Origin: Cyclobacteriaceae bacterium
GTDB lineage: Bacteria > Bacteroidota > Bacteroidia > Cytophagales > Cyclobacteriaceae
DNA length: 64,000 nucleotides
Reading direction: 5' to 3'
Assembly (NCBI GenBank): GCA_028281285.1
Contig: JANQKF010000004.1
Span: 1 to 64,000, forward strand
Below are positions 51,495 to 60,013 of this stretch, in pieces (the stretch's first letter is position 1; every line of letters begins with the position of its first letter). A model generated the notes under the pieces. The model was given only the letters and a program-made list of their open reading frames with translations. It was not told the origin of the DNA and ran no database searches. A program made the translations under genes and the position numbers.

Positions 51495-51749
51495 ATGACT
51501 AATTTCAAAAAGCTGCCCAAGGCAAAACTGATCAAATGCCTTGAGCTTCACACACAGCTTGATCAAAAGAATCAAGTAATCATTTCCAGTGTTCAGGAGT
51601 TGGATCGGTTAAAGAGCCCGGCACTTCGAGACTTACAACAACGGATCCTGGAGGATGCCGGCTTATCCTTTTCACGAGTAGCTGATTTTGTCTCATATCT
51701 TTACTTGGGATCCGGAAGCCATGGCCAGGTCCCTCGAGTTTTTGATTGA
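51495..51749 (+). CDS. Unrecognised small protein, probably interrupted by a frameshift
   Basis: 84 residues, helical and charged (LIKCLELHTQLDQKNQVIIS; LRDLQQRILEDAGLSFSRVA). After VSYLY the sequence turns into a low-quality tail (LGSGSHGQVPRVFD), while the +1 frame from TGG 51706 reads WDPEAMARSLEFLIDALFFS and continues for 45 sense codons to TAG at 51841-51843. Joining the frames gives about 115 residues of continuous amphipathic helix. No DNA-binding or catalytic motif is recognised. The start codon overlaps the third 10-mer of the leader. Confidence 0.6.
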   Translation: MTNFKKLPKAKLIKCLELHTQLDQKNQVIISSVQELDRLKSPALRDLQQRILEDAGLSFSRVADFVSYLYLGSGSHGQVPRVFD

Positions 51750-51843
51750 TGCGCTATTCTTCAGCGATATCCCCATTGATCAGGAAGAGAAGGAGCTGAT
51801 CATTCCCATTCTTGAGTTGAAACGTGATTTGAGAATTAGCTAG
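51721..51843 (+). CDS. Second-frame continuation of the 51495 gene, or a 40-residue overlapping ORF
   Basis: From ATG 51721 the frame reads MARSLEFLIDALFFSDIPID and ends ELKRDLRIS at TAG 51841-51843. It is acidic and helical, like the first part. It could be the C-terminus of the 51495 protein reached by a +1 frameshift, a frameshift mutation at the TT of 51705-51706, or an independent start. Confidence 0.45.
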   Translation: MARSLEFLIDALFFSDIPIDQEEKELIIPILELKRDLRIS

Positions 51844-51865
51844 GTCTAGCGAGTACTTCAAAAAA

Positions 51866-51909
51866 GAAAGCGCCCCAAGTGTATGGCATTACATCTTACA
51901 GGCGCTTTC
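51866..51909 (-). terminator. Long hairpin with T run on the minus strand
   Basis: GAAAGCGCC (51866-51874) and GGCGCTTTC (51901-51909) pair perfectly, with weaker inner pairing between AAGTGTA and TACATCTT. On the minus strand it is followed by TTTTTT; on the plus strand only by TTTCATATC. It probably ends the 51495 transcript or guards against antisense transcription. Confidence 0.5.
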
Positions 51910-51964
51910 ATATCTATACTAATGTATAGGCCAACAAATTATTGAAATCCTGCTATATTCCCAA

Positions 51965-52369
51965 ATGGAAATTTGGAGCCGGCAAAAAATCCGCACATTC
52001 GCCTTAAAACGTGACCTCAACCACCATATACTGCATCTGGTGACCAGGGCCAATGGAACCGTTGGTGTGCACAAGGATAATTTGAAACGATTGCTTAGTG
52101 ATGAACTTGACTATAAACCTCAAAAGCCAACTCTAATCACCCTGACTCGAATATTCAAACAATGGGAAATTCACGAAAGGATACTGGCCGGTGAGAGTAT
52201 TCCCGAAGATCCTGATTTCAATTGGGGACTTAGTAAGGTGCGAAATGTGCTTAATAGGGAATTACCACTTGATCCACTAAGGCCTGAGGTTGAAAGGTTA
52301 GTTCATGAGCTTGACAGATTGCGTGCCCTAATGACAAATGAAAAACCTCAGGTTAATGCGGAAAAATAA
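51965..52369 (+). CDS. Unrecognised helical protein
   Basis: 134 residues, basic N-terminus (MEIWSRQKIRTFALKRDLNH), helical throughout, no signal or membrane segment. VHKDNLKRLLSDELDYKPQK and LITLTRIFKQWEIHERILAG could form small helical bundles; the end LVHELDRLRALMTNE may be a short coiled coil. No catalytic motif is seen. It lies just inside the right-hand 12-base repeat and is convergent with the membrane operon at 52421. Function unknown. Confidence 0.6.
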   Translation: MEIWSRQKIRTFALKRDLNHHILHLVTRANGTVGVHKDNLKRLLSDELDYKPQKPTLITLTRIFKQWEIHERILAGESIPEDPDFNWGLSKVRNVLNRELPLDPLRPEVERLVHELDRLRALMTNEKPQVNAEK

Positions 52370-52390
52370 CTGAATAACTATTCGAATTGG

Positions 52391-52402
52391 TGGGAGGGGA
52401 TG
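52391..52402 (-). repeat. 12-base inverted repeat, right copy
   Basis: TGGGAGGGGATG, the reverse complement of 50572-50583. Confidence 0.45.
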
Positions 52403-52420
52403 AAATTGATTAAATAGGAC

Positions 52421-52810
52421 TCAAGCCTGCTTTCGGGTCAGTGCTTTATGGATGTCTGGTTCTAATTTGTCCAGTGCTTTTTGAACCACTGACCTGTTTG
52501 GTCTATCCGTATCTTTCCTCATCGCTCGTCTGAGGGTTTCAATTGGAAAATCCAGTTCAAGCTCCTGGTCCTTTTTTAATGCTGCCCAAATGCCATGCTC
52601 CCCCTGATACCTTTCTTCCAGTACCACCCACAGTCTGTCGCATGCTGCGTTATAACCAATCTCCTGTCGAACTATACTTACTTTCTTCTTATAAAAGTAG
52701 AGTAGGGCAGCGAACAGGAAGATCACAACGATCAGAATTGCAGCGGCTGTAAAAAATATCCAGCCGTTTATTTCTGGTGTGACATTGAAATTGTAGATGG
52801 GACCTTCCAT
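52421..52810 (-). CDS. Single-pass membrane protein with cytoplasmic helical domain
   Basis: 129 residues: a short N-terminus, one membrane helix at about 17-40 (WIFFTAAAILIVVIFLFAAL), then a charged helical domain (YNAACDRLWVVLEERYQGEH; IETLRRAMRKDTDRPNRSVV). Its start lies 43 bases inside the 3' end of the 7TM gene, so they are translationally coupled. No family is recognised. Last gene of a three-gene operon with the 7TM protein and the Cys-containing soluble protein. Confidence 0.65.
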   Translation of the reverse strand: MEGPIYNFNVTPEINGWIFFTAAAILIVVIFLFAALLYFYKKKVSIVRQEIGYNAACDRLWVVLEERYQGEHGIWAALKKDQELELDFPIETLRRAMRKDTDRPNRSVVQKALDKLEPDIHKALTRKQA

Positions 52811-53451
52811 AAGGCAATTGTAAGACTAATGAGATAAAGCCAGCCAATAATGTTGAATACTCCCCAATTGTTAAAGAATTGGGTGATATCCACCCTTATA
52901 AGAGTATTGGCAAGGCTGTTGTTCAGGATAGGGCCAACGTAAAACATGGCGATTCCAACTGACGCCCACAAGGCGGAACTATTGAAGATATTCACATAAC
53001 TCTGCCCCCTGGTCATTGTCAGATCAGCCGAGTGGCGTTTTATATGGATCATGGATCTGATTCCAAGAAATCCAAGAGTCAACCCGAGATAAACATTGGT
53101 CAACCCATTGTACTCTTCCAAGGACCGCAAAACGAATGCTTCGAGCGCCTGGACTATTGCAAATCCTACTAGCAGGATTGAAATAGGTTTTTGCCAATGG
53201 GGGAGTAATCGCATAAAAAAAATAAATGCCGGAACTGCAAAAAGTGCTGTGCCTACTGGAAGAAAAAACCAGTTAGGCCCAAAAAAATAGGCGGTGAGAA
53301 ACATGCCCCATTCCGCAATGAGCATGCAAAGTGTCAGATAGAATATCGCCTTGGTTACAGGGTTTAAGTTCTTCCACTTGATTAGTCCTACCATCACCGG
53401 CATGGGTGATAGTAGGACTTTCGAATAAACAAGAATTGCAATCCAGCTCAT
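52768..53451 (-). CDS. Seven-helix membrane protein of unknown function
   Basis: 227 residues from ATG 53449-53451, two bases after the previous stop; an upstream start to 53484 would overlap that gene. About seven membrane helices are evident, among them WIAILVYSKVLLSPMPVMVG, AIFYLTLCMLIAEWGMFLTA, FLPVGTALFAVPAFIFF and NIIGWLYLISLTIALW. The size and layout resemble sensor-type 7TM domains found in Bacteroidota, but here no kinase or HTH is attached. The partner could be the single-pass protein encoded downstream. Confidence 0.7.
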   Translation of the reverse strand: MSWIAILVYSKVLLSPMPVMVGLIKWKNLNPVTKAIFYLTLCMLIAEWGMFLTAYFFGPNWFFLPVGTALFAVPAFIFFMRLLPHWQKPISILLVGFAIVQALEAFVLRSLEEYNGLTNVYLGLTLGFLGIRSMIHIKRHSADLTMTRGQSYVNIFNSSALWASVGIAMFYVGPILNNSLANTLIRVDITQFFNNWGVFNIIGWLYLISLTIALWKVPSTISMSHQK

Positions 53452-53453
53452 AA

Positions 53454-53972
53454 TTAATCGTCTCCTGGACAAGTGAGAGGGCATAGGGTGCCACCATTTG
53501 GTGTTCCTTCTTCATCAGCATCTTTACCTCCGGAATAATCTGAAGGACCGAGAATTGTATTTCTGCCCTGGTCGTCAATTGCATTGGAGAATACCACATC
53601 TTCATCCTGTGCACTGATCCAGGGTAGCGCATAGTCTACACCCCAAAACACGCCTGCAGTTACCCCGGGATTCTTTTCTTTAAAACTGTTGAAATCTTTG
53701 ACCGTTTGTTCATCCTTGTCAACCCACGTTCCTTCCTCGGTGACAAATCCTACTCCAATGTATTCATTATCGCCATTCAGACAATTTAAGAGTCCAATGG
53801 CTGACGCACCATTGCCCATAGCTCTCTTAATTCCGTTTACAAGATTATCTCTATTCAAACTGAACTTGTCTGCCCTGTCAGGGTATTTGTTACAGTACTT
53901 TTGACATTCACCCTGAGCTTTCGTGTTAGAAATGTTGTGTCCTGCATCTGCAGGAAATTTTGATTCTGCCAT
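53454..53972 (-). CDS. Soluble Cys-containing protein, unrecognised
   Basis: 172 residues, no signal peptide, acidic, rich in Gly, Asp and Asn. Cysteines occur as CQKYC (23-27), one near 63 (LLNCLNG) and CPLTCPGDD at the very end. The middle reads NEYIGVGFVTEEGTWVDKDE and GVTAGVFWGVDYALPWIS. No domain is recognised. It begins a three-gene unit with two membrane proteins (two-base gap to the next gene), which suggests that it acts with them, perhaps as the soluble part of a sensory or transport complex. The assignment stays open. Confidence 0.6.
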   Translation of the reverse strand: MAESKFPADAGHNISNTKAQGECQKYCNKYPDRADKFSLNRDNLVNGIKRAMGNGASAIGLLNCLNGDNEYIGVGFVTEEGTWVDKDEQTVKDFNSFKEKNPGVTAGVFWGVDYALPWISAQDEDVVFSNAIDDQGRNTILGPSDYSGGKDADEEGTPNGGTLCPLTCPGDD

Positions 53973-54098
53973 ACTTTTTATAGTTACTAGTTACACATAT
54001 ACATGATAAGATAGTAATCATAAGGGAAACATGGGTAGCAACATCCATTATTCATGAAGGAATCCTATGGTTTTTGGAAAAACACAATTTTTTTATCG

Positions 54099-54117
54099 CG
54101 GGACGAGGGTGGGACAA
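54099..54117 (+). repeat. G-rich direct repeat, copy A
   Basis: CGGGACGAGGGTGGGACAA; copy B at 54139-54157 differs at two positions. The spacing is exactly 40 bases. Confidence 0.6.
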
Positions 54118-54138
54118 GCTATTTTTTACAAAAAAACC

Positions 54139-54157
54139 CGGGACGGGGGCGGGACAA
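54139..54157 (+). repeat. G-rich direct repeat, copy B
   Basis: CGGGACGGGGGCGGGACAA, 17 of 19 identical to copy A. Confidence 0.6.
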
Positions 54158-54394
54158 ATTGGTACCAGATCGGTACGAAAAATTATCAAAAACAGTGTTT
54201 GGAGGTAATGGGGGCTGTTTTTTTTAGATTGTTTCGAATTCCGTTCCAGGGATTTTTACCTCTCTCGAGGTAACCACGAACAATAAGGTCGTTTGTCATG
54301 GATCTCAATTTTGTCAGATCGTTATTCCTGGTTCGGTTACTAACACCTTTCTGCTTTTAGCCTTTGTTGGTGTTGTCACCGACAAGACCATGTT

Positions 54395-54417
54395 GGGATT
54401 GCTTACGCGATCCCTGA
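54395..54417. repeat. Hairpin repeat element, copy 1
   Basis: GGGATTGCTTRCGCGATCCC (R = A here) followed by TGA. The sequence folds on itself: GGGATTGC pairs with GCGATCCC (one G-T). 22 of 23 bases match copy 2. Confidence 0.6.
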
Positions 54418-54576
54418 TGGAGCCCTGCAAAAGCCCCCTCCTCATTTGATTCGGAAACCTTTTTTGATTCTGGTGATTTAGGATAAACCCTAATCCCCTG
54501 AGCTAATTTCCTTTCGTCATTTCGAACGGATGTGAGAAATCTCCTTATTAGGTTCACTAAATTTAGTTCAAGGACG

Positions 54577-54599
54577 GGGATTGCTTGCGCGATCCCTGA
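54577..54599. repeat. Hairpin repeat element, copy 2
   Basis: Same element with R = G, in the same orientation 182 bases from copy 1. REP-like extragenic element. Confidence 0.6.
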
Positions 54600-54690
54600 G
54601 TGGGTACCCAGCAACAAAGCCCTGAGGAGCTGTGCTCCAGAGTTCTTTTTTTATCCAGTCTTATTCAAGCAAGCTTGAGTCGACCGCATA

Positions 54691-54716
54691 AAAAAAGTCC
54701 TGCATTGCAGGACTTT
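54691..54716 (-). terminator. Terminator of tRNA-Ser
   Basis: AAAGTCCTG and CAGGACTTT pair around CATTG. On the minus strand a T run follows, 4 bases after the tRNA end. Confidence 0.85.
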
Positions 54717-54719
54717 GTT

Positions 54720-54807
<88 letters not shown>

Positions 54808-54963
54808 AAGGGTATTTGCTTAATCTTCCTTTGTGCAAAAGGAGTGCAAATATAAAATAAAGCCTATTACTTCACCAAAGCGCAGAACAAAAACTTATAC
54901 AGCTTTCAGCTGATTTATTTTTTGATCCTTAAATCACTGAAACCGCTATAAATGAGCACTTGA

Positions 54964-57375
54964 TTATTCGTATCGTAGCGTTTTTGCTGGATTTAGTTTA
55001 GATACGCGATTGATATGAAAACTCACTGTAACAAATGCGATGATTAGCGTGATCAACATGACCCAAATCACTCGGAAAGCATCAATCTCCGTGCGGTAGG
55101 AAAAATTATTAAGCCAATTCTCCATCAGGTACCAACCCACCGGGATTGCAATAACCAAGGCTAACAAGACAGGAATTAAATAGCTCTTGATCAGGAGTTT
55201 AAAAATGCCTGTATTCGAAGAGCCCATAACTTTTCTTATGGTCACCTCTCTGATCCTGTTTTTCGCAGCGTAAGACACCAATCCCAGGAGTCCCAGGCAA
55301 GCGATAATGGTAATCAACACACAAAAGTAAAGAAGCAATTGTTGGAGGTTGGCTTCCGTTTGATGTAAGTTCTTAAAACCATCATCAAGAAAAGTGTATT
55401 CCAGTGGGAAGAACGAGTTCAGATTCCCCCATTCTCTTTCAATGAAATCTATTCCGGCCTGAAGCTGATCACCCTGGAGTTTGACGAGCAGCTTCTTTGG
55501 AGTTTCGGAAATCACCAATATAATGGGTTGAATGAGGGAGTGCATCGACAGGGTGTGGAAGTCCTTAACCACACCGATGACCTCAAGATCGATCAGGTTA
55601 CCCTCTTCATCGGTGCTCATGGCCAGCTTACGACCTATGGCTTGTTCATTACCTCCGAAGAATTTTGCAGCCGTTTCATTAACCATGACTTTGGTCTCAG
55701 CATCATTACCGAACTGTTCATCAAAGAACCGTCCAGTCACTAACTGTACTCCGAGAGTCTGAAGGAAGTGATAATCCACCGACATGTATTCGGCTCCTGT
55801 GGAATTGTAAGTGCCATCAAGTTCTTTAATGTCCGTTAGCACTTGGACAAAAGGTTCTCCGGGTACTTCTTCAGAGTTAGCTATGGCCTTTATGGCCGGG
55901 TTCTTGAGCCATTCTGATTTGATGGCTTCGACTCTTTTTTGAACTGACGTATCACGAATCGAAATGACCATCGTACTTTCCTTGTCAAATCCCAGGTCTC
56001 TATTGGCAATAAAATTCGACTGCTTTAGTACAATAGAGGTAGAGAATAAAAGGCCTGCAGCAATAACGAATTGCAGAGTTACAAAAACCTTTCTTATCAC
56101 CGACCTCTTGGATGATCCAGAAGAGCGGTTGTTCAATACTTCGGTAGGTCTTAAAGCCAATGCTGAAAGAGCAGGGTAAATGGCTGCAATCAAACTTATG
56201 AATAAGAAAAGTCCTACAAAGAACAGTATGTTGGATAGCTCCAGGATACTGATTAGGTCAATCTGGATTCCACTCATTTGATTGAATAGGGGCAATAAGA
56301 GATAGATTGAGCCAGCACTGAAGAGTGCCGATACAAAGGCCACTAACAGCGAATTGACTACCGTATGTAGAATTGTAGACTGTCGATCAGAGCCAAGTAC
56401 CTTCCGAATACCGACTTCACGGATGCGCTGAATGGCCTTGGCCGTTGCCAGGTTAGCATAGTTGATACTCACTAAAAGAATGATCAGTATGCCGACTGTT
56501 GAAAATATGTAGACGTTGGTGATACTACCGTTGGGATAAGCTTCCCACTGCAGATTTGAGGTCAAATGAATATCGGTAACCGGTTGAAGAAATATCTTAG
56601 CACTACCTCCATACTGTTCAAAACTGGCTTTCATGTATTTGTCATAAAAGCCTGGTAGTTTTCCTTCGAACTCCTCTATGTTCGTATCACTTCCGAGCTT
56701 GATATAGGTATAGGTATGCCAACCCAGCCATCTACTCATTTCACCAGGACGTGCTTCGTTATGCCAGGATACCAGTGCCTCTATTGGAAGGTGAGTCATT
56801 TCCTGGGTAGATTTGATCACACCAGTCACGCGCAGGTCGACCTGATCATCTAATCGAATGATTTGTCCGAGGGCCGAGGTTTCATTAAACAGTGTTTTTG
56901 CCAAATCACTGGAGATGACTATTGAATTAGGTTGAGTTAAAGCATTATCAGGTGAGCCTTCGAGAAACTGCTGACTAAACACCTGGAAGTAAGTAGAGTC
57001 GGCATAGAAGATTTGATCATTCTTCAAAAGTTTGTCACCAACTTCTAATAGACCGGAATGGGCGAAAAGCCCATTTACGCCTGCCAATCTGGTATTTGCT
57101 TTCACCTCCGGAAATTCATCTTGAAGTGTCTTTCCGACAGGACGAGCAATATTGGCGAAGAGGTCGACCTTGTCATCAAATGTATATTCAACGCCCACTC
57201 GATAAAGGTCTTGTGCTTGTGCAAAATGCTTGTCATAAGAAGTTTCTGATCTGACGAAAATGAAAATCAGAAAGACCGCGGTAATCCCGAGTGTCAGGCC
57301 CAGAATGTTGGTTAAAGAATGGAGCAGATTCTTTTTTAGAGCGATAAGCTCTGCTTTGAGGATGTGTTTAAGCAT
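54964..57375 (-). CDS. MacB/FtsX-type ABC transporter permease 1
   Basis: 803 residues with the duplicated layout TM1, MacB periplasmic domain, three TMs, then a second TM, periplasmic domain and three TMs. Landmarks are the N-terminus NILGLTLGITAVFLIFIFVR, NYANLATAKAIQRIREVGIR with KVLGSDR (cytoplasmic FtsX motif), the second copy AAKNRIREVTIRKVMGSS, and the terminal VSKLNPAKTLRYE. Such permeases work with an ABC ATPase to move peptides, lipids or antibiotics; no ATPase is encoded nearby. Less similar to permeases 2 and 3 than these are to each other. Confidence 0.9.
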   Translation of the reverse strand: MLKHILKAELIALKKNLLHSLTNILGLTLGITAVFLIFIFVRSETSYDKHFAQAQDLYRVGVEYTFDDKVDLFANIARPVGKTLQDEFPEVKANTRLAGVNGLFAHSGLLEVGDKLLKNDQIFYADSTYFQVFSQQFLEGSPDNALTQPNSIVISSDLAKTLFNETSALGQIIRLDDQVDLRVTGVIKSTQEMTHLPIEALVSWHNEARPGEMSRWLGWHTYTYIKLGSDTNIEEFEGKLPGFYDKYMKASFEQYGGSAKIFLQPVTDIHLTSNLQWEAYPNGSITNVYIFSTVGILIILLVSINYANLATAKAIQRIREVGIRKVLGSDRQSTILHTVVNSLLVAFVSALFSAGSIYLLLPLFNQMSGIQIDLISILELSNILFFVGLFLFISLIAAIYPALSALALRPTEVLNNRSSGSSKRSVIRKVFVTLQFVIAAGLLFSTSIVLKQSNFIANRDLGFDKESTMVISIRDTSVQKRVEAIKSEWLKNPAIKAIANSEEVPGEPFVQVLTDIKELDGTYNSTGAEYMSVDYHFLQTLGVQLVTGRFFDEQFGNDAETKVMVNETAAKFFGGNEQAIGRKLAMSTDEEGNLIDLEVIGVVKDFHTLSMHSLIQPIILVISETPKKLLVKLQGDQLQAGIDFIEREWGNLNSFFPLEYTFLDDGFKNLHQTEANLQQLLLYFCVLITIIACLGLLGLVSYAAKNRIREVTIRKVMGSSNTGIFKLLIKSYLIPVLLALVIAIPVGWYLMENWLNNFSYRTEIDAFRVIWVMLITLIIAFVTVSFHINRVSKLNPAKTLRYE

Positions 57376-57499
57376 GTCTGTTTCGGTTGATGGAAAAAAT
57401 GTTTTACTAGTTTTTATCCAAACACATATTGCTTAGTCACACTTATTTACAACACCCTGAAGAGCATAATGACCTTACTATGAAGACTTAAGAACAAAA

Positions 57500-57522
57500 A
57501 AAGACCTTGTTTGAAGGTCTTT
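57500..57522 (-). terminator. Terminator of permease 2
   Basis: AAAGACCTT and AAGGTCTTT are perfect repeats with loop GTTTG. On the minus strand a T run follows. Confidence 0.85.
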
Positions 57523-57550
57523 TCAGTTTGAGGTATAGTTAGTAATTATG

Positions 57551-60013
57551 TCATTCGTAGCGTAATGCCTTCACAGGATTCTGTCTGGCTGCTTTGAGGG
57601 AGTGGAAACTTACCGTCAGGAAGGCCACCAAAAGCGACAACAAGCCTGCAATCCCAGCTGCCATGATGATCAAGGTCTGCAATGGCATCTGATACGCGAA
57701 CACGGTTAACCAATCTTCAATGATCAAATAGGCCACAGGAGTGGCAACAACAAATCCTACAAATACAAGGATCATGATGTCTTTAAAAATTAGCATCACC
57801 AGCTGATAAGTCGTTGCACCTAGTACTTTTCTTACCCCGATTTCTTTGATCCTTGTTGAGGTGGAGAACGAAGAAAGACCCAACAGCCCCAGGCAGGAAA
57901 TCAGAATACAGATATAGGAAAGGATCCCAGTCAATCGGCTCTGCTTGCGGTCTCCTCGATAAAGCCCTTCCGCCTGTTGATCCAGAAAGGTGTACTCAAA
58001 AGGATGACTAGGATCAAGCTGCGCAAATCTACCCTCCAAGAAGTTCATGGTTTGATTTAAGGTGCCGTCTTTGATATGGACCACGAAGGCAGGCAAAGCA
58101 AAAACCGGAGCGCCCTGCAACTGATACCTGAAGATTACAGTGGGTTCCACTTTGACATGCAATGAAAAAGCATTGAAGTCTTTGACCACGCCAATCACTC
58201 GAGTAGGATTAGGATTTCCAATTCCTGAAACCACTTTTCCAATGGGGTCGGTCCATCCCATTTTCTTGACTACTGTTTCGTTTACGATGGCGCCTTGAGT
58301 GATGTCAGTAGGCATGTTCTCATTAAAATCACGCCCTTCAACGATCTCCATTTGCATGGTTTCGATGAAGTTTTTACCCACATTCATCACATTGTACGTG
58401 TCCTGAGTATAGGCCGAATCACCTTCCAGTTCAATATTAAGTAAGTTACGGCTAGCCCCCAGCAAGCTGTTACCAACATTACCCTGATTATTAATTCCAA
58501 ATGCATCGGTTATACCAAGAATGTTGGGGTTCTGCTTAAGCTCGGATTTGATAAACTCAATTCGACTTCTTACCAATGTGTCCTGCACCGGAATTACCAC
58601 CATATTGTCTTTGTTAAAACCAAGGTCTTTGTCTCGCATAAAGCTGATCTGATCACCCATTAACAAGGTAGAGATCACCACACCAATTGAAATGAAGAAC
58701 TGAAAGGCCACGAGAACTCTTCTCATTAACAAGCTTCTGGGTCCCGACTTGACACTGCCTTTCATGGCCACTAAAACAGAGATGGCTGAAAGATAAAAGG
58801 CTGGGTAGATCCCTGACAAGATTCCGATTAATAGAGCCATGCCTATTGAGCCAAAAAGTAAAACCTGATTGGAGGCAAAGTCCAGGGTCAGTTCCCGGTC
58901 CATCAAACCCGAAAAGTCGGTGCCATGAATGAGGATGTTTACGATAAGTACTGCGAGTAGGAGAGAGAAGAAGGTAATTACCACTGATTCACTCATGAAT
59001 TGACTAATCAATCTCCCCTTGCTGGATCCTAACACTTTTCGAACCCCTACTTCCTTTGAGCGGCTTGTCGCTCTGGCGGTTGCCAGGTTCATATAGTTGA
59101 TACTGGCCAGAATCAAGATGAAAATTCCAATGGCCGTAAAGGATTGCGTATAGGCCTTATTTCCTGTGGGAAGGTCATATTGTACCTTCGAATTGAAGTG
59201 AATATCAGCTAATGGGACCAATCTTGGGGCGAAGTTTGCCTCACCCAGCTGTGCCTGGCGGGCGATGGGCTCCATGTGTTTTTCGAAGAATTCAGGAAAA
59301 CGATCGTAAATATTAGTCACGTCATACCCATTTGGTAGCGTGATATAAGAATACAAAGCGATGTTCCACAGTTGACCTGCTCTCTGCTGAGCGCTTAAAG
59401 GAGGCTGACCTGAAGTGATGGTGGTCAGCGAGATAAGTCCATCGTATGTCAAATGAACATTATCCGGTAAATCTTTGATCAAGCCGGTGACCTTGTAGTT
59501 ATTGATGTCAGTACTGAGGATCTTGTCCATCGGGTCGGTGTCACCAAAGAACTTTTTGGCCATGGATTCGGTCAGGACGATGCTCCTGGGTTCATCCAAG
59601 GCTGTTTCAGGGTCACCTGCAATAAATTCATGGGTGAATACATTGAAAATTGAAGAGTCGGCAAAGAAGATGTTGTTCTGGAAAAACTGCTTGTCGTTGA
59701 TCCGGAAGAGTTGCCTGCCCGCATTCTGGAATCGTACATAGGATTGGATTTCCGGAAATTCTTCCTTCATCATTTCGGCTAGCACAAAGGAGGTCAGGGC
59801 AAACTCATCGTCCTTAGGTCCAATCTTGAATTTGGACTCAATTCGATATATCTGTTCATGATTTATGTGGTGCTTGTCGTATGACAAATCGCTCTGGACA
59901 TAGAGCAGAATGATAATGGCCACAGCAAGACCAATAGCTAATCCGAAGATATTGAGAAAGGAATAGAATTTATTCCTTAGCAATACCCTGATTGCATAAG
60001 AGATACTCTTCAT
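57551..60013 (-). CDS. MacB/FtsX-type ABC transporter permease 2
   Basis: 820 residues, same architecture as its neighbours: NIFGLAIGLAVAIIILLYVQ at the N-terminus, INYMNLATARATSRSKEVGV and RKVLGSSKG, then FSTSTRIKEIGVRKVLGATT and the end SLKAARQNPVKALRYE. Close paralogue of permease 3 (shared phrases SYDKHH/SYDKMH, VGVRKVLGSS/VGVRKALGST), so the pair arose by tandem duplication. It has its own terminator and an upstream 12-base palindrome at 60019-60030. No ATPase neighbour. Confidence 0.92.
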   Translation of the reverse strand: MKSISYAIRVLLRNKFYSFLNIFGLAIGLAVAIIILLYVQSDLSYDKHHINHEQIYRIESKFKIGPKDDEFALTSFVLAEMMKEEFPEIQSYVRFQNAGRQLFRINDKQFFQNNIFFADSSIFNVFTHEFIAGDPETALDEPRSIVLTESMAKKFFGDTDPMDKILSTDINNYKVTGLIKDLPDNVHLTYDGLISLTTITSGQPPLSAQQRAGQLWNIALYSYITLPNGYDVTNIYDRFPEFFEKHMEPIARQAQLGEANFAPRLVPLADIHFNSKVQYDLPTGNKAYTQSFTAIGIFILILASINYMNLATARATSRSKEVGVRKVLGSSKGRLISQFMSESVVITFFSLLLAVLIVNILIHGTDFSGLMDRELTLDFASNQVLLFGSIGMALLIGILSGIYPAFYLSAISVLVAMKGSVKSGPRSLLMRRVLVAFQFFISIGVVISTLLMGDQISFMRDKDLGFNKDNMVVIPVQDTLVRSRIEFIKSELKQNPNILGITDAFGINNQGNVGNSLLGASRNLLNIELEGDSAYTQDTYNVMNVGKNFIETMQMEIVEGRDFNENMPTDITQGAIVNETVVKKMGWTDPIGKVVSGIGNPNPTRVIGVVKDFNAFSLHVKVEPTVIFRYQLQGAPVFALPAFVVHIKDGTLNQTMNFLEGRFAQLDPSHPFEYTFLDQQAEGLYRGDRKQSRLTGILSYICILISCLGLLGLSSFSTSTRIKEIGVRKVLGATTYQLVMLIFKDIMILVFVGFVVATPVAYLIIEDWLTVFAYQMPLQTLIIMAAGIAGLLSLLVAFLTVSFHSLKAARQNPVKALRYE

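Noticed and set aside
54099-54157. G-rich repeats considered as a G-quadruplex or CRISPR remnant
   Set aside because: Each copy has only three clean G3 tracts and there are only two copies; recorded as direct repeats without a functional label.
54067-54273. Plus-strand ORF of 68 codons over the G-rich repeats
   Set aside because: The reading consists of translated repeats and homopolymers without a protein-like pattern or start signal; treated as non-coding.
54357-54617. Minus-strand ORF of 86 codons
   Set aside because: It translates the hairpin repeat element twice (GLH/GSRKQSQHG pattern); interspersed repeats, not a gene.
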